Positions 44,000 to 58,067 are shown, numbered from the stretch's first letter. The stretch is 64,000 nucleotides of DNA from Okapia johnstoni (GCA_024291935.2 CM044315.1:80706385-80770384); one strand, 5' to 3'. The notes: generated from the sequence alone by a model not told the origin. Made by a program: numbers and translations.

Positions 44000-44730
44000 A
44001 ATAACTCTCAATGGCTCCCTGCTGTTCTCAGAATAAAGCTTACCAAGGGCCTGACTTTGAAATCGGGCCTCTGTCAGCCTTTGGTTTCCCTTCTTGACTG
44101 TCCCTTCTTTACTTCCTGCTTAGCTAATTGTTGGTTATTCCTCCCCCTCCTACCATGCTGTTTCTCCCTGGACCTTTGCTCACACTCCTCTTTTGCCTCG
44201 ATGCCTTTCTCTTCTTCCAAGTCCTCTCTGATGGTGATGAAAATCCCTGGCCAGTAGTGATGAAAATCCAGGTGGCCTGCCTACCTGCCAGCATTTCAGA
44301 TGTGACCTGATGATAACATTTTAGCAGAGGAAATTCAATGTGCCAAATTTCTTACTGAGATTTTTTTTCCTATCAATAAAGTGGTATTCTAAATAGTTCT
44401 ATCATGTTTTTCACAGATATTAGTACATCTGTTTTCATTTTAAATAAAAATAACATAAAAATGTCCCTTGTCACTCAAAGCTATGACAGTGCTCAGACAT
44501 CCCCTCCTTTGGACACCTGAGAGCTGCTCCCTCCCATAACAGCTGTGAGTTTCTCTAGTGGTCTCTTACCATGTTTAATTTTCATCTTTGTTACAGTTTG
44601 CACTTACCCTTACTGGGCTAGTCTGTGTATTCTCTGAGGCCACAGTCTGCACCTCGTTCTGTGTACTCAGAGTCTCGTACATAGCAGATGCTCAATAAAT
44701 ATTTATTGACTTTGTTGAATTATCATGGGC
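44000..44730 (+). mobile_element. L2 LINE 3' region
   Basis: AATGGCTCCCTGCTGTTCTC, TTTGCTCACACTCCTCTTTT and, at the end, AGATGCTCAATAAATATTTA, as in L2 3' ends. Some middle parts (44330-44600) do not fit. Confidence 0.6.
44032..44037 (+). terminator. Candidate C1orf210 polyadenylation signal
   Basis: First AATAAA after the C1orf210 stop, giving a 3'UTR of about 240 nt. It sits inside L2-like sequence. A second AATAAA occurs at about 44375. Confidence 0.6.
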
Positions 44731-44734
44731 CTAG

Positions 44735-46200
44735 GGGTGAGTGGATGAGAGATGATGGAGTGGAATTGACCGTGGAACCTTGATGGAGAGGAGAAAGACA
44801 GGGCCATGATTGCTAGTGGGGAGTCTGGAGAAGGAGAGACAGTTTCAAGATGGCAGAGGCTTGAGTTAAGCTTCTTTTGGTTGCAAGCGATGGAAAGGAG
44901 TCTGGGGGGTGAATTAAAGGGGGATAGCTAACTCAGGAGGGCAGGAAGCAGGTGGTCCCAGCTGCCTGAGGTCGGGCATGGGACCTCTAGTGCTCTGTCA
45001 TTTATGGGCACTTATGAGGTTCCATGCCTGGGACTCCCAAACTCTTGATTCTGGGTTTCAAGTACCCAGTTGATAGAATCTGATTGGCCCAGCTTGGGTC
45101 AAGTATCTACTGCTGGTCTGATCAGCTCCGACCAGTGGGGGGCAGGCTCCTGTAGTCCTCTTGTGATTTGAGAAGCCCACCTGTTTGTTCCAGTTCAGCC
45201 CCAGCCAAACAGGGAGAAGCTGGGAACCAGGCAGCTGCCCAGATGTATCCACCACATGCAGTGTTAGCCTTTGAGGAAAAGAGCCAGCGGAGAAAGAAGG
45301 TGAGGGCTGACTAATGTGTGGGGTGCTCAAGGAAAAGGTCAGAGGTCGAGGATGGCTGCGGTGTAGGGTTGAGGGTGCCCATGCCAGGGATGAAGCTGAA
45401 GAGGGGATGCTGTGCAGGGATGGATGGAAGGGGAGAGACCAAGATGTGACTAAAGTGTGGCACAGGGAACAGAGATCCCAGGGATGTGATAAAACAGGGG
45501 TGAGGTGGGGGCAGGGGGATGGGGAGATGGTTGACAGGACTTTGGGCTGCTGGACGTGGGGAGTAGGGAGTCAGCGAAGCCACCCTGGTTTCTGACTGAC
45601 TGGCTGGGCACTTGAGGAAGAGCAGGTTTTCGGGGAGCGAAGATTCAATGCCAGACATGGCATTTCCAGGGGGTAGATGCCCGGGGTAGCTGCATCCACA
45701 GAGTGAAGTCTGGTCTGTAGATGTGGGCTTGGGAATCCTTGACAATAGAGTCTCTGAGCCCCTCTGGAGTGAATCATCTCACCAGGGCTGGGGTGGGATA
45801 GAGGAGGCAATGAGGACAGAGCAGGGAAACACTGACATCTAAAGGTTTGTCTGCAGAGGAGAAGGAGGCAGGAGAGATTGGGGAGGAGCCAGGCAGGAGG
45901 GGAGCCAACCTTATTCATTGTTCCTCAGCCCCCAGACCCTCGAAGGCCCGGGGAGGCCCTGTGCGGGGGAAAGCAAAAGAGCCTGCCCCAGCCTGAGACC
46001 CTGCAGAGGATGCTGAGTAGCAGAGCGTGTCCTGGCCTCCGGGGGAGGAGCTGGTTGGTCTCTCCTCTGCCCCTCGTATGTTCCCAGGGCCCACCTGGAG
46101 GGGCTGCCCTGGCTTGCACTTCTGGGCCAGGAAGCAGCTCAGCTTCTCAGGGCCTTGACTGAACCTCTGAGAAACGTGGGCAGAGGTGAGCGCCCAACCC
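44735..46200. other. Intergenic DNA between C1orf210 and TMEM125, nothing assigned
   Basis: G-rich sequence with chance frames on both strands. I see no gene or defined repeat. Confidence 0.35.
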
Positions 46201-46215
46201 CAGATTTGAAGTTTG

Positions 46216-46353
46216 GAGAAGGAAATGGCAACTGGAGAAGGAAATGGCAACCCATTCCAGTATTGTTGCCTGGAGAACCCCATGGACAGAAGAGCCTGAC
46301 CCCTGTCCATGGGGTCACAAAGAGTTGGACACGACTGAAGTGACTTAACACAC
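46216..46353 (+). mobile_element. Bov-tA SINE, 5' truncated
   Basis: The leading GGAGAAGGAAATGGCAAC occurs twice in tandem (46216-46233 and 46235-46252), followed by the Bov-tA body to AAGAGTTGGACACGACTGAA. Confidence 0.9.
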
Positions 46354-46415
46354 ACATTTCTGAGCCTGGCACCAAGAAGGGTTGGTAGGGGAGGCTTCCC
46401 CTCAGAACCTGCTGT

Positions 46416-47167
46416 TCAGTTCAGTTCAGTTCAGTCGCTCAGTCATGTCCGATGCTTTGGGACCCCCATGGACCACAGCACACCAGGCCTCCCTGTCTGT
46501 CACCAACTCCTGGAGTTTACTCAAACTCATGCCTATTGGGTCGGTGATGCCATCCAACCATCTCATCCTCTGTCATCCCCTTCTCCTCCTGCCTTCAATC
46601 TTTCCCAGCATCAGGATCTTTTCAAATGAGTCAGCTCTTCGAATCACGTGGCCAAACTATTGGAGTGTCAGCTTCAGGATTAGTCGTTCCAATGAATATT
46701 CAGGACTGATTTCCTTTAGGATGGACTGGTTGGATCTCCTAGGAGTCCAAGGGACTCTCACAAGTCTTCTCCAACACCACAGTTCAAAAACATCAATTCT
46801 TTGGCACTCAGCTTTCTTTATAGTCCAACTCTCACATCCATACATGACTACTGGAAAAACCATAAGCTACCGCACAATTGCACTCATCTCACATCCACTC
46901 CAGTATTCTTGCCTGGAGAATCCCAGGGACAGAATATCCTGGTGGGCTGCTGTCTATAGGGTTGCACAGGGTCGGACATGACTGGAGCGACTTAGCAGCA
47001 GCAGCAGCACATGCTAGTAAAGTAATGCTCAAAATTCTTCAAGCCAGGCTTCAACAGTAAGTGAACTGTGAACTTCCAGATGTTCAAGCTGGATTTAGAA
47101 AAGGCAGAGGAACCAGAGATCAAGTTGCCAACATCTGTTGGATCATCGATAAAGCAAGAGAATTCCG
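46416..47167 (-). mobile_element. BovB LINE with twin-priming inversion and internal deletion
   Basis: The 3' part (46416-46865) is on the minus strand, starting in sense at [14 protein letters not shown]. The 5' part (46866-47167) is inverted and carries RT residues YRTIALISH, then ASKVMLKILQARLQQ and QAGFRKGRGTRDQ. The catalytic RT centre between them is deleted. Exact 11-bp target duplications GAACCTGCTGT lie at 46405-46415 and 47168-47178. Confidence 0.94.
46894..47008 (+). mobile_element. Bov-tA 3' fragment inside the BovB
   Basis: CCACTCCAGTATTCTTGCCT to a (GCA)n tail. It splits the BovB reading between ISH and ASK, with CACAT on both sides as a short duplication. Confidence 0.88.
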
Positions 47168-47645
47168 GAACCTGCTGTGGGTGGTGGGAAATCTGGACCT
47201 AGAGAGCGGCCCTGCTGGATTTCCCGGAGGGATGTTTTCCAGCGAGCTCACATGCCTGGCCCCAGGCACAAAGAGGAAAACCACTCAGGTCCACAGATTC
47301 AAGGGCATGGGGATGCGGGAACTGCTGGGAGGCCTGGGACTCAGCCAGGCCTGTCTCTGGTCTGCCTTCCTGTGGCTTCAGACCCTGATCCCAGGCCACC
47401 TCTGCCCCTCACGTGCAACCTGTCCTCATCCCTCAGGAGCTGTCACTACCTTCTCTCCCCTGGGAGCCCCAACCTAGACCTGACTGCAAAGGATAGCCCA
47501 GCTTCTTGGCGGCCTCAACCTGCTGTCCCCAAAGCAAGGCCACAACCCTTGTCCTTGTGGGGAGGCCAAAAACAGGGGTCACACAAGCCAGGCATGTGAA
47601 GTTGAAGAAGACTGGCAGAATAACAAACTGAGTTGAGAACACAGA

Positions 47646-47862
47646 TGTGAAAGTGAAAGTGTGAGTCACTCGGTCGTGTCGGACTCTTTGCCACCCCATG
47701 AACTGGAGCCCGTCCGGTTTCTCTGTCCGTGGAATTCTCCAGGCAAGAATACTGGAGTGGATTGCCATTCCCTTCTCCAGGGGATCTTCCTGACCCAGGG
47801 ACTGAACCCCGGTCTCCTACATTGCAGGCAGATTCTTTGCCGTCTGAGCCACCAGGAAGACC
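47646..47862 (-). mobile_element. Bov-tA SINE
   Basis: Antisense Bov-tA: GGGTTCAGTCCCTGGGTCAG and GGCTCAGACGGCAAAGAATC on the minus strand. Confidence 0.93.
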
Positions 47863-47863
47863 T

Positions 47864-48030
47864 GGATTCAAATCCCAGCTCTGCCATTTACCTGCTGTGT
47901 GACCTTGGGCAAGTTACTTACCCCCTCAGTGCTCCGATTTCTTAGTAAAATAACAGTCATAGCAGCACTTGCCTCACATGGTTTTAGAAGGCTTAAATGA
48001 GTGACACGTGTAAAGTAGAACAGAGAAGCA
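47864..48030 (+). mobile_element. MIR SINE, well preserved
   Basis: GGATTCAAATCCCAGCTCTG, CTGTGTGACCTTGGGCAAGT and TTTTAGAAGGCTTAAATGAG, the canonical MIR order. Confidence 0.9.
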
Positions 48031-48034
48031 TCTG

Positions 48035-48735
48035 CAAGTATTAACCGTATCTGTAGGGGCACCACCAGGACAATCTCTCCCCACGACAGGTCGTCAGTCT
48101 TAATCCTGAAGAAGGAGCTTGCCATGCCTCCTTCCTCCTCATTCGCTCTAGACTGGGATTTGAACGCGTCTGTTTCCCAGGACTCAGGTCAGAAGATCCA
48201 GTTGAGAGCAGCAAAAGACTAGAATTAGATGTTCTGATGCTCTCTCTTGGTAAATGTCACATTGCACTTAAAAATATGTGGGTTGTTTTCAAATACCTTT
48301 TGATATTGGTTTCTAACATAATTCCACAGTGATAAAGAGGACAGACTCAGTATGATTTCAGTACCTTTAGACCATGAAATATTTGTGACTTATTTTACAT
48401 CCCTGGATATATTCCAGTGTCTCTTGGTTTATAGTCTATGGAAACTTGAATAGAATCTGTGTCCTACTGTTTTGATTGTGTTGAATTGGTTCACAGTGCT
48501 TTTCATGTCTACTATATCCTTCTACTTTTCTGTCCATTCATTCTATTAATTTTTGAGAGTTTGATATTGAAACTGCAACTAAACATCTTAATTTATCCAC
48601 TCAAAAATAATTCTAAAATATAGTAGAACTATGTGTAATTTTGTTCTGTATTTTCTGTTTCCTGTAAATGTGTTATCATACTGTCATAATTAAAAGGAAA
48701 AAAAGGAAGGAAAAAGTTCTGATACCGTAGGATAT
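48035..48735. other. A/T-rich intergenic DNA
   Basis: No gene or family assigned. Confidence 0.3.
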
Positions 48736-48870
48736 AATGATAGCAACAATAATAACACTGATGTGTAAGCACTTCCTTACAACAGCCCTGCTGGACAGGC
48801 AGCCCATTTGATAGACTGAGAAGTTGAGGCTCAAACAGGTTAGCTACAACTTGCCTGCTTCACTCAGAAA
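48735..48870 (+). mobile_element. MIR-like SINE fragment
   Basis: CACTTCCTTACAACAGCCCT and GACTGAGAAGTTGAGGCTCA in MIR order. Confidence 0.65.
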
Positions 48871-49735
48871 TAACACTATTATCTCACCTCTAAGTCGTGA
48901 TCAAACAGACCCAGAGAAAGAATCTCCTGGTAGTTGAATTCGCCCCCATCCTTCCTGGGTTGGCACCCCTTGCCCATGTGAATGAGGGCCAAGAAGTTCC
49001 AGGTTTGGGAGAGCAGGCTGGGAGGGTAGAAGTGGTGTGTCCCATCCCTGACTGGGGAGGGGACCACAGCAGGCTATATTCTCTGCTATGCCCAGGGCAG
49101 GTCCTGGGCAACAGTCCAGGAGGCAGACTGGTCAGTGTGCAAACACTGAGCTTGTGTTGGTCCCCTGAGGCCCAGAGAAAGCTCCTCAAGGGGGAGCCTG
49201 AGGTCTCCTATGGGGTGTGACTGGATATGATGGAAGGACCACCTGAACTAGAACAGATTTGGAGGTTTCTGGAACATATTCTTCCAGGATCCAGGCATCC
49301 AAGAGACCCAGAAGGAACATGGGGCAAGTCTCTCTCCTCTCTTCATCTTGCCTGCTGCCAGTGGGAGCTTCTAGGAGGTCCTAACCACTTTATGCTGTCT
49401 TTATCAGCTCCCCTTGTCCCCAACACCTGTTAGGATTACAGGGCCTTTATGTTAACCTCTCTCTTGCCAATACCTGCCCCATCATGTCACCATTGCACAC
49501 TCCAGGTGACACTCCAACCTGAGGCCTGCATCTTAACCTCTGCATACTGTTGAAGAACCCTTCCTCCCACCCCCTCACTGCTACTCGCATCTCCCAGTCC
49601 ATGCTTCTGTTCCTGCCCGTTCTCCAGCTTCCCATGGGCTCTCAAAGTCTCCATTCTCCAGCATTCCCCAGGCTCTCAAAGCCTTTAGCAACCTTGCTGT
49701 TTCCTTGTTCATTCTCCCTAGCAGTTCTTTAAAAT

Positions 49736-49915
49736 GGCCTCAATCTGCCTGTGATGCAGGAGACCTGGGTTCGATTCCTGGGTTGGGAAGATCCCCTGGA
49801 GAAGGAAATGGTAACCCACTCCAGTATTCTTGCCTGGAGAATCCCATGGGCAGAGGAGCCTGGCAGGCTACAGTCCATGGGATCACAAGAGTTGGACACG
49901 ACTTAGCGAGTAAAC
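49736..49915 (+). mobile_element. Bov-tA SINE
   Basis: Head region decayed; then GGTTCGATTCCTGGGTTGGG, AACCCACTCCAGTATTCTTG and GAGTTGGACACGACTTAGCG. Confidence 0.93.
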
Positions 49916-50307
49916 CACCATCACCACTGTCTCACAGAGAGAATGGGTGTTGGTCAGTTTCCTGCTACAAAACTCACAAACTTACCTGTGTCCACATTCT
50001 TCCTTCTCTCCTATCAAAATAGCATTGTGAGTCCAATCACTCCACTGTGGGCTCCAGTCACTCCATTGTGGGCTCTGGTCCACTCTCCCCACCTTCCTGC
50101 TCAGGGACTTAAAAACCTACTTCTCTATCATTGTGGACCCATCACATCTGTCTGGTCCTAAAGAAGCTCCTCCAGGTAGATAGTCACAAAGACCTGTGAG
50201 TCCTACCTTCTGAGCATCCATAGAACCTATCCTATAAGACTGTCCCAGCAGACACCTCCTTGTCCAAGCCCCGTCATCTGGAGATGGCATCAATCTACCA
50301 CTGGAGT

Positions 50308-51680
50308 CTCGGCCTCCACCCAGCTGACACCATCCTTCCCATGTTATAGCTGGGTATATAGATGATGACCTCCACTCCCTTTGAAACAAGTCCTCTGTGA
50401 GCAGAGGCCGAGGCTTTCCCTGCCTCCATTTTTGCCTCTTCCAATGAATTCTAAAATACAATTTCAGCCAGGCCATTGCTTTCCTTACAGTCCATCGCTG
50501 GATTCCTCTTGACCTCAAGAAACTGTGCTACCTACCTGCTAAGGAGACTCTGAAGCTTGGGAGGGGCCCAGGGCTGCCCTCAGGTATGCCCTTGCCTCTT
50601 GCCCGCTAATGCTCCATGTTTCCACCACTAACAATCTCTGTGGCCCCTCAAAGGGCCAGTTCTCTCATCTCTGGGCAATTCTGCTCTTTCTTTTTTCTGG
50701 TTTTCTCTTCCCAACCTCCCTAGCTTGGCCAGCTGCTTCTCATCCCTCAGGAGCTAGCTGAGATGGCACTTCTGGGGCTGTTTGGTCATTTTTTCTTACT
50801 ATTTTCCTCCTTAGACCAATCTGGGCTTCAGAGGGCAGCCAGGCGAGTCCCCAGTCCCATTCTGGTCAGGGTACCACCCTAATTAAAATCTTCCCAGGTT
50901 TCTCAGTGTCCTGAGGACAAAGTCCAAATTCCTCAGCTTGGCTGACAAGACCATTTGACAGACAGGAGTTAAGAAGTGATTTCATGGGAGCAAGGTAGAA
51001 GTTTCCTGCCCCATGACTCTCATTTTCTCATGATGAGGGAGGCCAAGTTGTCTGCAGAGAGCAGTGTTGGGGGCTGTGAGCGGAATGATGCTGGGGTGTG
51101 AAGGGAGTGGAGGGAACTTGAGGGCCGTGTGGGAGCAGGAGCTGGCCTTGGAAACAGCGTAACTTATGAACTGAGTTTCAGACCTTGCTGAGATCGGTGA
51201 TGGGGAATCACGGTGACACTAGGCTGCCTGGCTCTTCAGATTTCTCTAGTAGCCACTTGCTGTGAGTGTTCACCCACAGAGGGGATTTTGCTGGGAGGGA
51301 GGGACCAAAGATCAGGCAGCTAAGTTGTTGAGGAGTCTAAGGACTGGGTGAGAGGATGAGTCCAGAATCTTAACCAGATGGAATGAGAAGACAGAATGGA
51401 CTGCTTTAAGAGAGAGGGAGAGAGCAGAGGTGGTCAGGGGATAACTGGTTGTGATGGAGACCAAGATGGGGTTTAGTGAGTGAAATGCTTTGAGAGCACA
51501 CAAGCTAGAAGTGGGAGGTTGTGGGGTTGGCTTTAGTGAATGAGGAAGTATTAGCATTTTCACCATGCCTGGGCCTCCGCCCAGCTGTTACCATCCTTCC
51601 CATGTTATAGTTGGGTGTATAGATGATGACTTCCACTGCCCTTTGGACTAGGTCCTCTGTGGGCAGGAACCATGCTCCTC
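50308..51680 (+). repeat. Pair of about 105-bp direct repeats, 1.26 kb apart
   Basis: 50308-50412 and 51572-51676 share blocks such as CCATCCTTCCCATGTTATAG and TATAGATGATGAC, then a GTCCTCTGTG.GCAG end; I judge about 85% identity by eye. The span between them holds no recognised gene; an L2-like tail (CCAAATTCCTCAGCTTGGCT) is near 50930. Confidence 0.6.
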
Positions 51681-51719
51681 GTGTAGCGTCCTTCCCAGGA
51701 GAGTCTGACACAGCCTGAC

Positions 51720-53410
51720 CTGCAGTAACTGCTCATCCAGACATTTTCATATGTAACTCTTCCCCCTCCCAATTTTCTGTGTTTCTGTTTTCCTTTAGTT
51801 TCTTGAAAGAACTTTTGTGAAAGAATCTAATCTTGTCTCAGCTGAAAAAAAACCCAGGATGTAACCCCCTGTTTTACAGGATGGAGAGGGATTAGATGGT
51901 TCTCTGATGGCCCAGGAGTTGGGTGAGAGTGACAGCTCCCTCTCGGGAGCCCCTGAAGAATGAGTTACCGGGGCAGATGGCGTGGGGCCTCAGGAGGGAA
52001 AGATTCAGGGCCAACAGTGAACAGTGGTATAACCTCCTACCTCTCCCAGTTCTAGGAGGGTTTCACCAAGCTGAGTCCTTAGTCCACCCATCCACACCCT
52101 CCTACATGTCAGTCCAGTGTGCCCGGGCTAGGAACACGTGGACGAGCAGGACACAGACTCTGCCAGAAGGAGATCACCACCTGGTTAAGGAGACAGATTC
52201 ACAGAGAAAGAACTGCAGGCTGGTGTCTACAATGGAGGGTTTGGCCATAGCAAAGGGGGTAATTTGCTAGTGTAGGGGGAGAGGGTCAGGAAAGACTCCC
52301 CGAGAATGTGGCTTCCTAGAGCCCAGGGTCTTAAAATGTGCCACGGCAGGAGAAGGGAGCCATGATGCCTAGGAGGAGGGCAAGAACATGGTGGGGTCAC
52401 GCTGATGCTGCACCATGGCTGGCTCATGGGTGCATTGAGGAGAGTGAGGCCAGTCCTGTCGGGGAGTCTGCATGTTAGCCTGCAAAAGCAGGGGGGACCT
52501 TGGCACCTGAGGTCTTTAACCTGGATGCTGGGTGAAGGGTGAGACCAGGAGCTAGTTCAAGGTAGAGAGGAGAGGGGCTCACATTTGAATATGTGGAGTC
52601 TGAGATACCAACAGAATTCCTGGTGCTCCTCGACTTGCTTATTCTCTCTGCTCACGTTGCTCCCTGCCATGGCTGGCAACACCCTTCCCCTCATCCATCA
52701 GCTCAGCGTTTTCTCCAGGAAACTGCCTTGATCTTGGCAGCTGAAAGCGATTTTCCTGTCAGAGCCTCTGGAGCTCCACATTTAACACCTCTTAGGCAGC
52801 ATGTCTGCGCGGCTTTCCCGCCGCTCCTGGTTTCCTCGGTGGGGTATCCCACGGTCTTCACCTTGTGAAGCAGGAAGTGATGAAACAATAACTCACACAA
52901 AGAGTGTCCCTGCACCCACAGAGGGAGAGCCCTTTCAGGGCTGACCTTAAGCAGCAAGAGACTCTTATGCCCCAGCGGGCATCCAACACTCCTCCCATGC
53001 CTGGGAACCCAGAGGCAGGCCCGCCGGTGCTGTGATTACACAGACCAGGATGTTCTGGTTTCAGAGGTGGGGTTGGGAGCTGCAGCCTCTGGAGAAACCA
53101 GCCGATAAAACCTAGATACGCAGGCTTCATGTGGAACCAGCACCTAAGCAGATGAGGACTCATCAGCCTCCCCGCCCATACTGCCTTCTACCTGAGACCA
53201 GAGGCCCGCCACCTTCCTGAGGTTGAGCATCCCCTCCCCCGTCCCCTCTCCAGCTTCCTAGCACCTATGAGGAGAAGCCACAGGCCTGGCTAAGGACTCC
53301 TTCAAGGTACCTCTGTAAGCCTGAGAGAGACACAAAGTGCTCCTTTTGGGAGGGATGGCTGGGAGGGAAGGGACAGGGCCAGGGGAAGGGATGGTCTCTA
53401 AGGGAGATGC
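51720..53410. other. Intergenic DNA, nothing assigned
   Basis: No gene, and no repeat family I could name. Confidence 0.3.
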
Positions 53411-53414
53411 TTAA

Positions 53415-53645
53415 AGCCAATACTAGCAATAGCAGCCATCACTTTTATTGCACACCTGCCGTGTGCCTGGCCCTTGCACACATCATCTCATTCGATCCTA
53501 ACAATTGATGACCGTGACTGTTTCTCTTAAGAGACTGGGGCTCAGAGAGGTTAAACCACTTGCCCAAGGCCCTCACCTGGTGAGTGGTAGAGGGGGCACT
53601 GTCACCCAAGCCTGTCATGCCAGAGCCTGTGTTCTGTCCACTTTG
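53415..53645 (+). mobile_element. MIR SINE
   Basis: TTATTGCACACCTGCCGTGT, ACATCATCTCATTCGATCCT and GGGGCTCAGAGAGGTTAAAC. It lies antisense to, and probably inside, the TMEM125 3'UTR. Confidence 0.85.
53444..53449 (-). terminator. Candidate TMEM125 polyadenylation signal
   Basis: The only AATAAA or ATTAAA on the minus strand in the 630 bp after the TMEM125 stop. It lies within the MIR. Confidence 0.55.
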
Positions 53646-54073
53646 CCACCACTTAGTCTTCTCGATGAAGAGGGCTCACTTTGCAGTCTCTGGGGGTGGG
53701 CAAAACAGGTGATGGCTGTTACAGGCAGAGCAGGCTCTCAGAGGTGTTAGGAACAGGGGTCAAGAATCTTCAGGGATCCTAGACCCTTCTCCGCCGAGAG
53801 GCTCGGGACACCGACAGGCAGACTGTGACAACTCCATGAGCTCCAAGGAGAAGCAGTCCTCTCCTTGTGATGTGACATGTGGGTGCATGCCGGCTCCTCG
53901 TCACAGATCAATCACACAGTCCCTCAGCGGGCTGGGCAGTCCTGGGGACACACGTGCTATCACTATCCCCTCGGTATGCGTGTGCACACATGCTTGCACA
54001 CACACTCACTCACGCTCAGGCACAGTTCTGTGGAGGCTGAAGGCAGGTCGGGGGAAGGAGGGCCCAGGCTCGG

Positions 54074-56560
<2,487 letters not shown>

Positions 56561-56565
56561 CACAA

Positions 56566-56760
56566 GAAGCCTGGAGGTGTTGGATCCGATCCCGAGCAGT
56601 CAGGGCGGGCAGATGGGGCACTCCAGCTCGCTTCCGGGGAGGCGCTTCACCTGCCTAACCTGCACCTAGGTGAGCTGAGGTGGGGGAGGGGGAGGAGGCT
56701 CAACAGGTGTTTCCAAGACAGAGCCTGAGCCAATTGGCTGACGTGGCACAGCTCCTTCTG
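56566..56760 (-). promoter_or_regulatory. Candidate TMEM125 5' exon and promoter
   Basis: On the minus strand a GC-rich stretch with CGGAAGC ends at a consensus donor GTGAGT (near 56560). Just upstream lie the palindrome CCAATTGG (56730-56737) and TGACGTGG (56739-56746), the core of the unfolded-protein-response element bound by XBP1/ATF6. The link to TMEM125 is by strand and position only. Confidence 0.35.
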
Positions 56761-56869
56761 CTAGGCTGAGGCATTCCAGGGAAGGGAGGGGCTTCTGTCC
56801 GCTGCTGTTAGGGCTCGAACACAATTCCTAGACCTGGACAGCAGGAGGAATGTTGTCCATCTGCCCCAG

Positions 56870-57290
56870 AGCCTGGGCCTGAGCCCATCCCCCAGCTCCA
56901 TCCCCCAGCTCAGTTTAGCTTTAACTCCAGCCTGCAACCCAACCCCAAAACCCAGCAGCAGTTTTAAACCCTACCTAGAACTCCTGACTCTAACTGAGGC
57001 TCCTACCTCACATCTCAGCCCCAACAATGAATCTCAAATCCCAATCCTAACCCCAGCCCCATTTCCAAATACAATTCCAGTCCCAGCCCCAGATCCCAAC
57101 CCCAAATCTGGCTTGAAACCTCAGTTCCAAATTCTGGAATTAGGTCTTGTATTGCAACCTCATCCTTGGCCCCAAACTTGACCCCTGTTTCTGAATGTAG
57201 CCCCCAAATTCCAACTTCAAACTCAAATCCTGCCTCTGACCCAAATTTCAAAACCAGCTGTCCCACAAACCCAGCCCCATCATTTCCTTG
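56870..57290 (-). repeat. Degenerate short-period C/A-rich repeat
   Basis: About 400 bp of CCCAACCCCAAATC-like units on the plus strand, almost free of G. The minus strand translates to repeated GLGLG and GFEFEVG motifs, a by-product of the repeat. Confidence 0.7.
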
Positions 57291-57599
57291 TCACTTTCTC
57301 ATGGGCAAGAGCTCCCCAAGCCCCTTGCCCATTTTCTTTCTAAGCCTCAAGGGCCTGACCAAGGTACGTTTGCCCCAGTCTTGGTCCCGCTGAGGAGGCA
57401 GGGTTTGAGTGGACAGGGAGAAGTGGGTAATGGCTCTTCAGGTAGAAAGCAAGGATTCCTTGCTTTAAACACTTGCAGAATAAACACTTGGGGATAAATG
57501 CCTTTCTCCTTCACAGGCTCACAAAACCCCTGCCATCAACACTGGCCAGTCAGTTTCCTCTGACCCCTGCCCTGCAGCCAGACTGCCTTTCTTTCAGTT

Positions 57600-57800
57600 A
57601 TGCATGCTCTGCATTGCTCTGCCCTTTTGCTTGGTTATTGAACTCAGATTTCCCTCTCCCTGGGATATTTCCAACACCCTCAACCTCAGTCTGACCAACT
57701 TGAATTCTTCAGCTGAGATGTCACCTCCTCCAGGAAGCCCTCCTTGACCTCCAGGCTGGTTCAAGTGCCTCTCTGGGGTGCCCATGGCCCTGGGGCTTCC
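57600..57800 (+). mobile_element. L2 LINE 3' fragment
   Basis: CTCAGCTGAGATGTCACCTC-like core (TTCAGCTGAGATGTCACCTC) and AGGAAGCCCTCCTTGACC, the L2 3' hallmark. Confidence 0.8.
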
Positions 57801-57867
57801 CCCACCACTGCACTTACTACATGTGCTAAGAGTGCCCTTATTTATTAACCTGTCACCCCTCACTAGA

Positions 57868-58067
57868 AAAGACCCTGATGCTGGGAAAGACAAAGGCAGG
57901 AGGAGAAGGGGATGACAGAGGGCGAGATGGTTGGATGGCATCACTGACTCAATGGACATGAGTTTGAGCAAGCCCTGGGAAATGGTGAAGGACAGGGAAG
58001 CCTGGTGTGCTGCAGTCCATAGGGTCACAAAGAGTCAGATACGACTGAGTGACTGAACAACAGCAAT
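57868..58067 (+). mobile_element. BovB 3' end fragment, 200 bp
   Basis: GACCCTGATGCTGGGAAAGA to GACTGAGTGACTGAAC. Near-identical flanks ACCCCTCACTAGA / ACCCCTCAATAGA at 57855-57867 and 58068-58080. Confidence 0.93.

Noticed and set aside
56570..56660. A short CPICP motif suggesting a zinc-binding exon
   Set aside because: Only one motif, followed by an in-frame stop; better explained as untranslated leader sequence.
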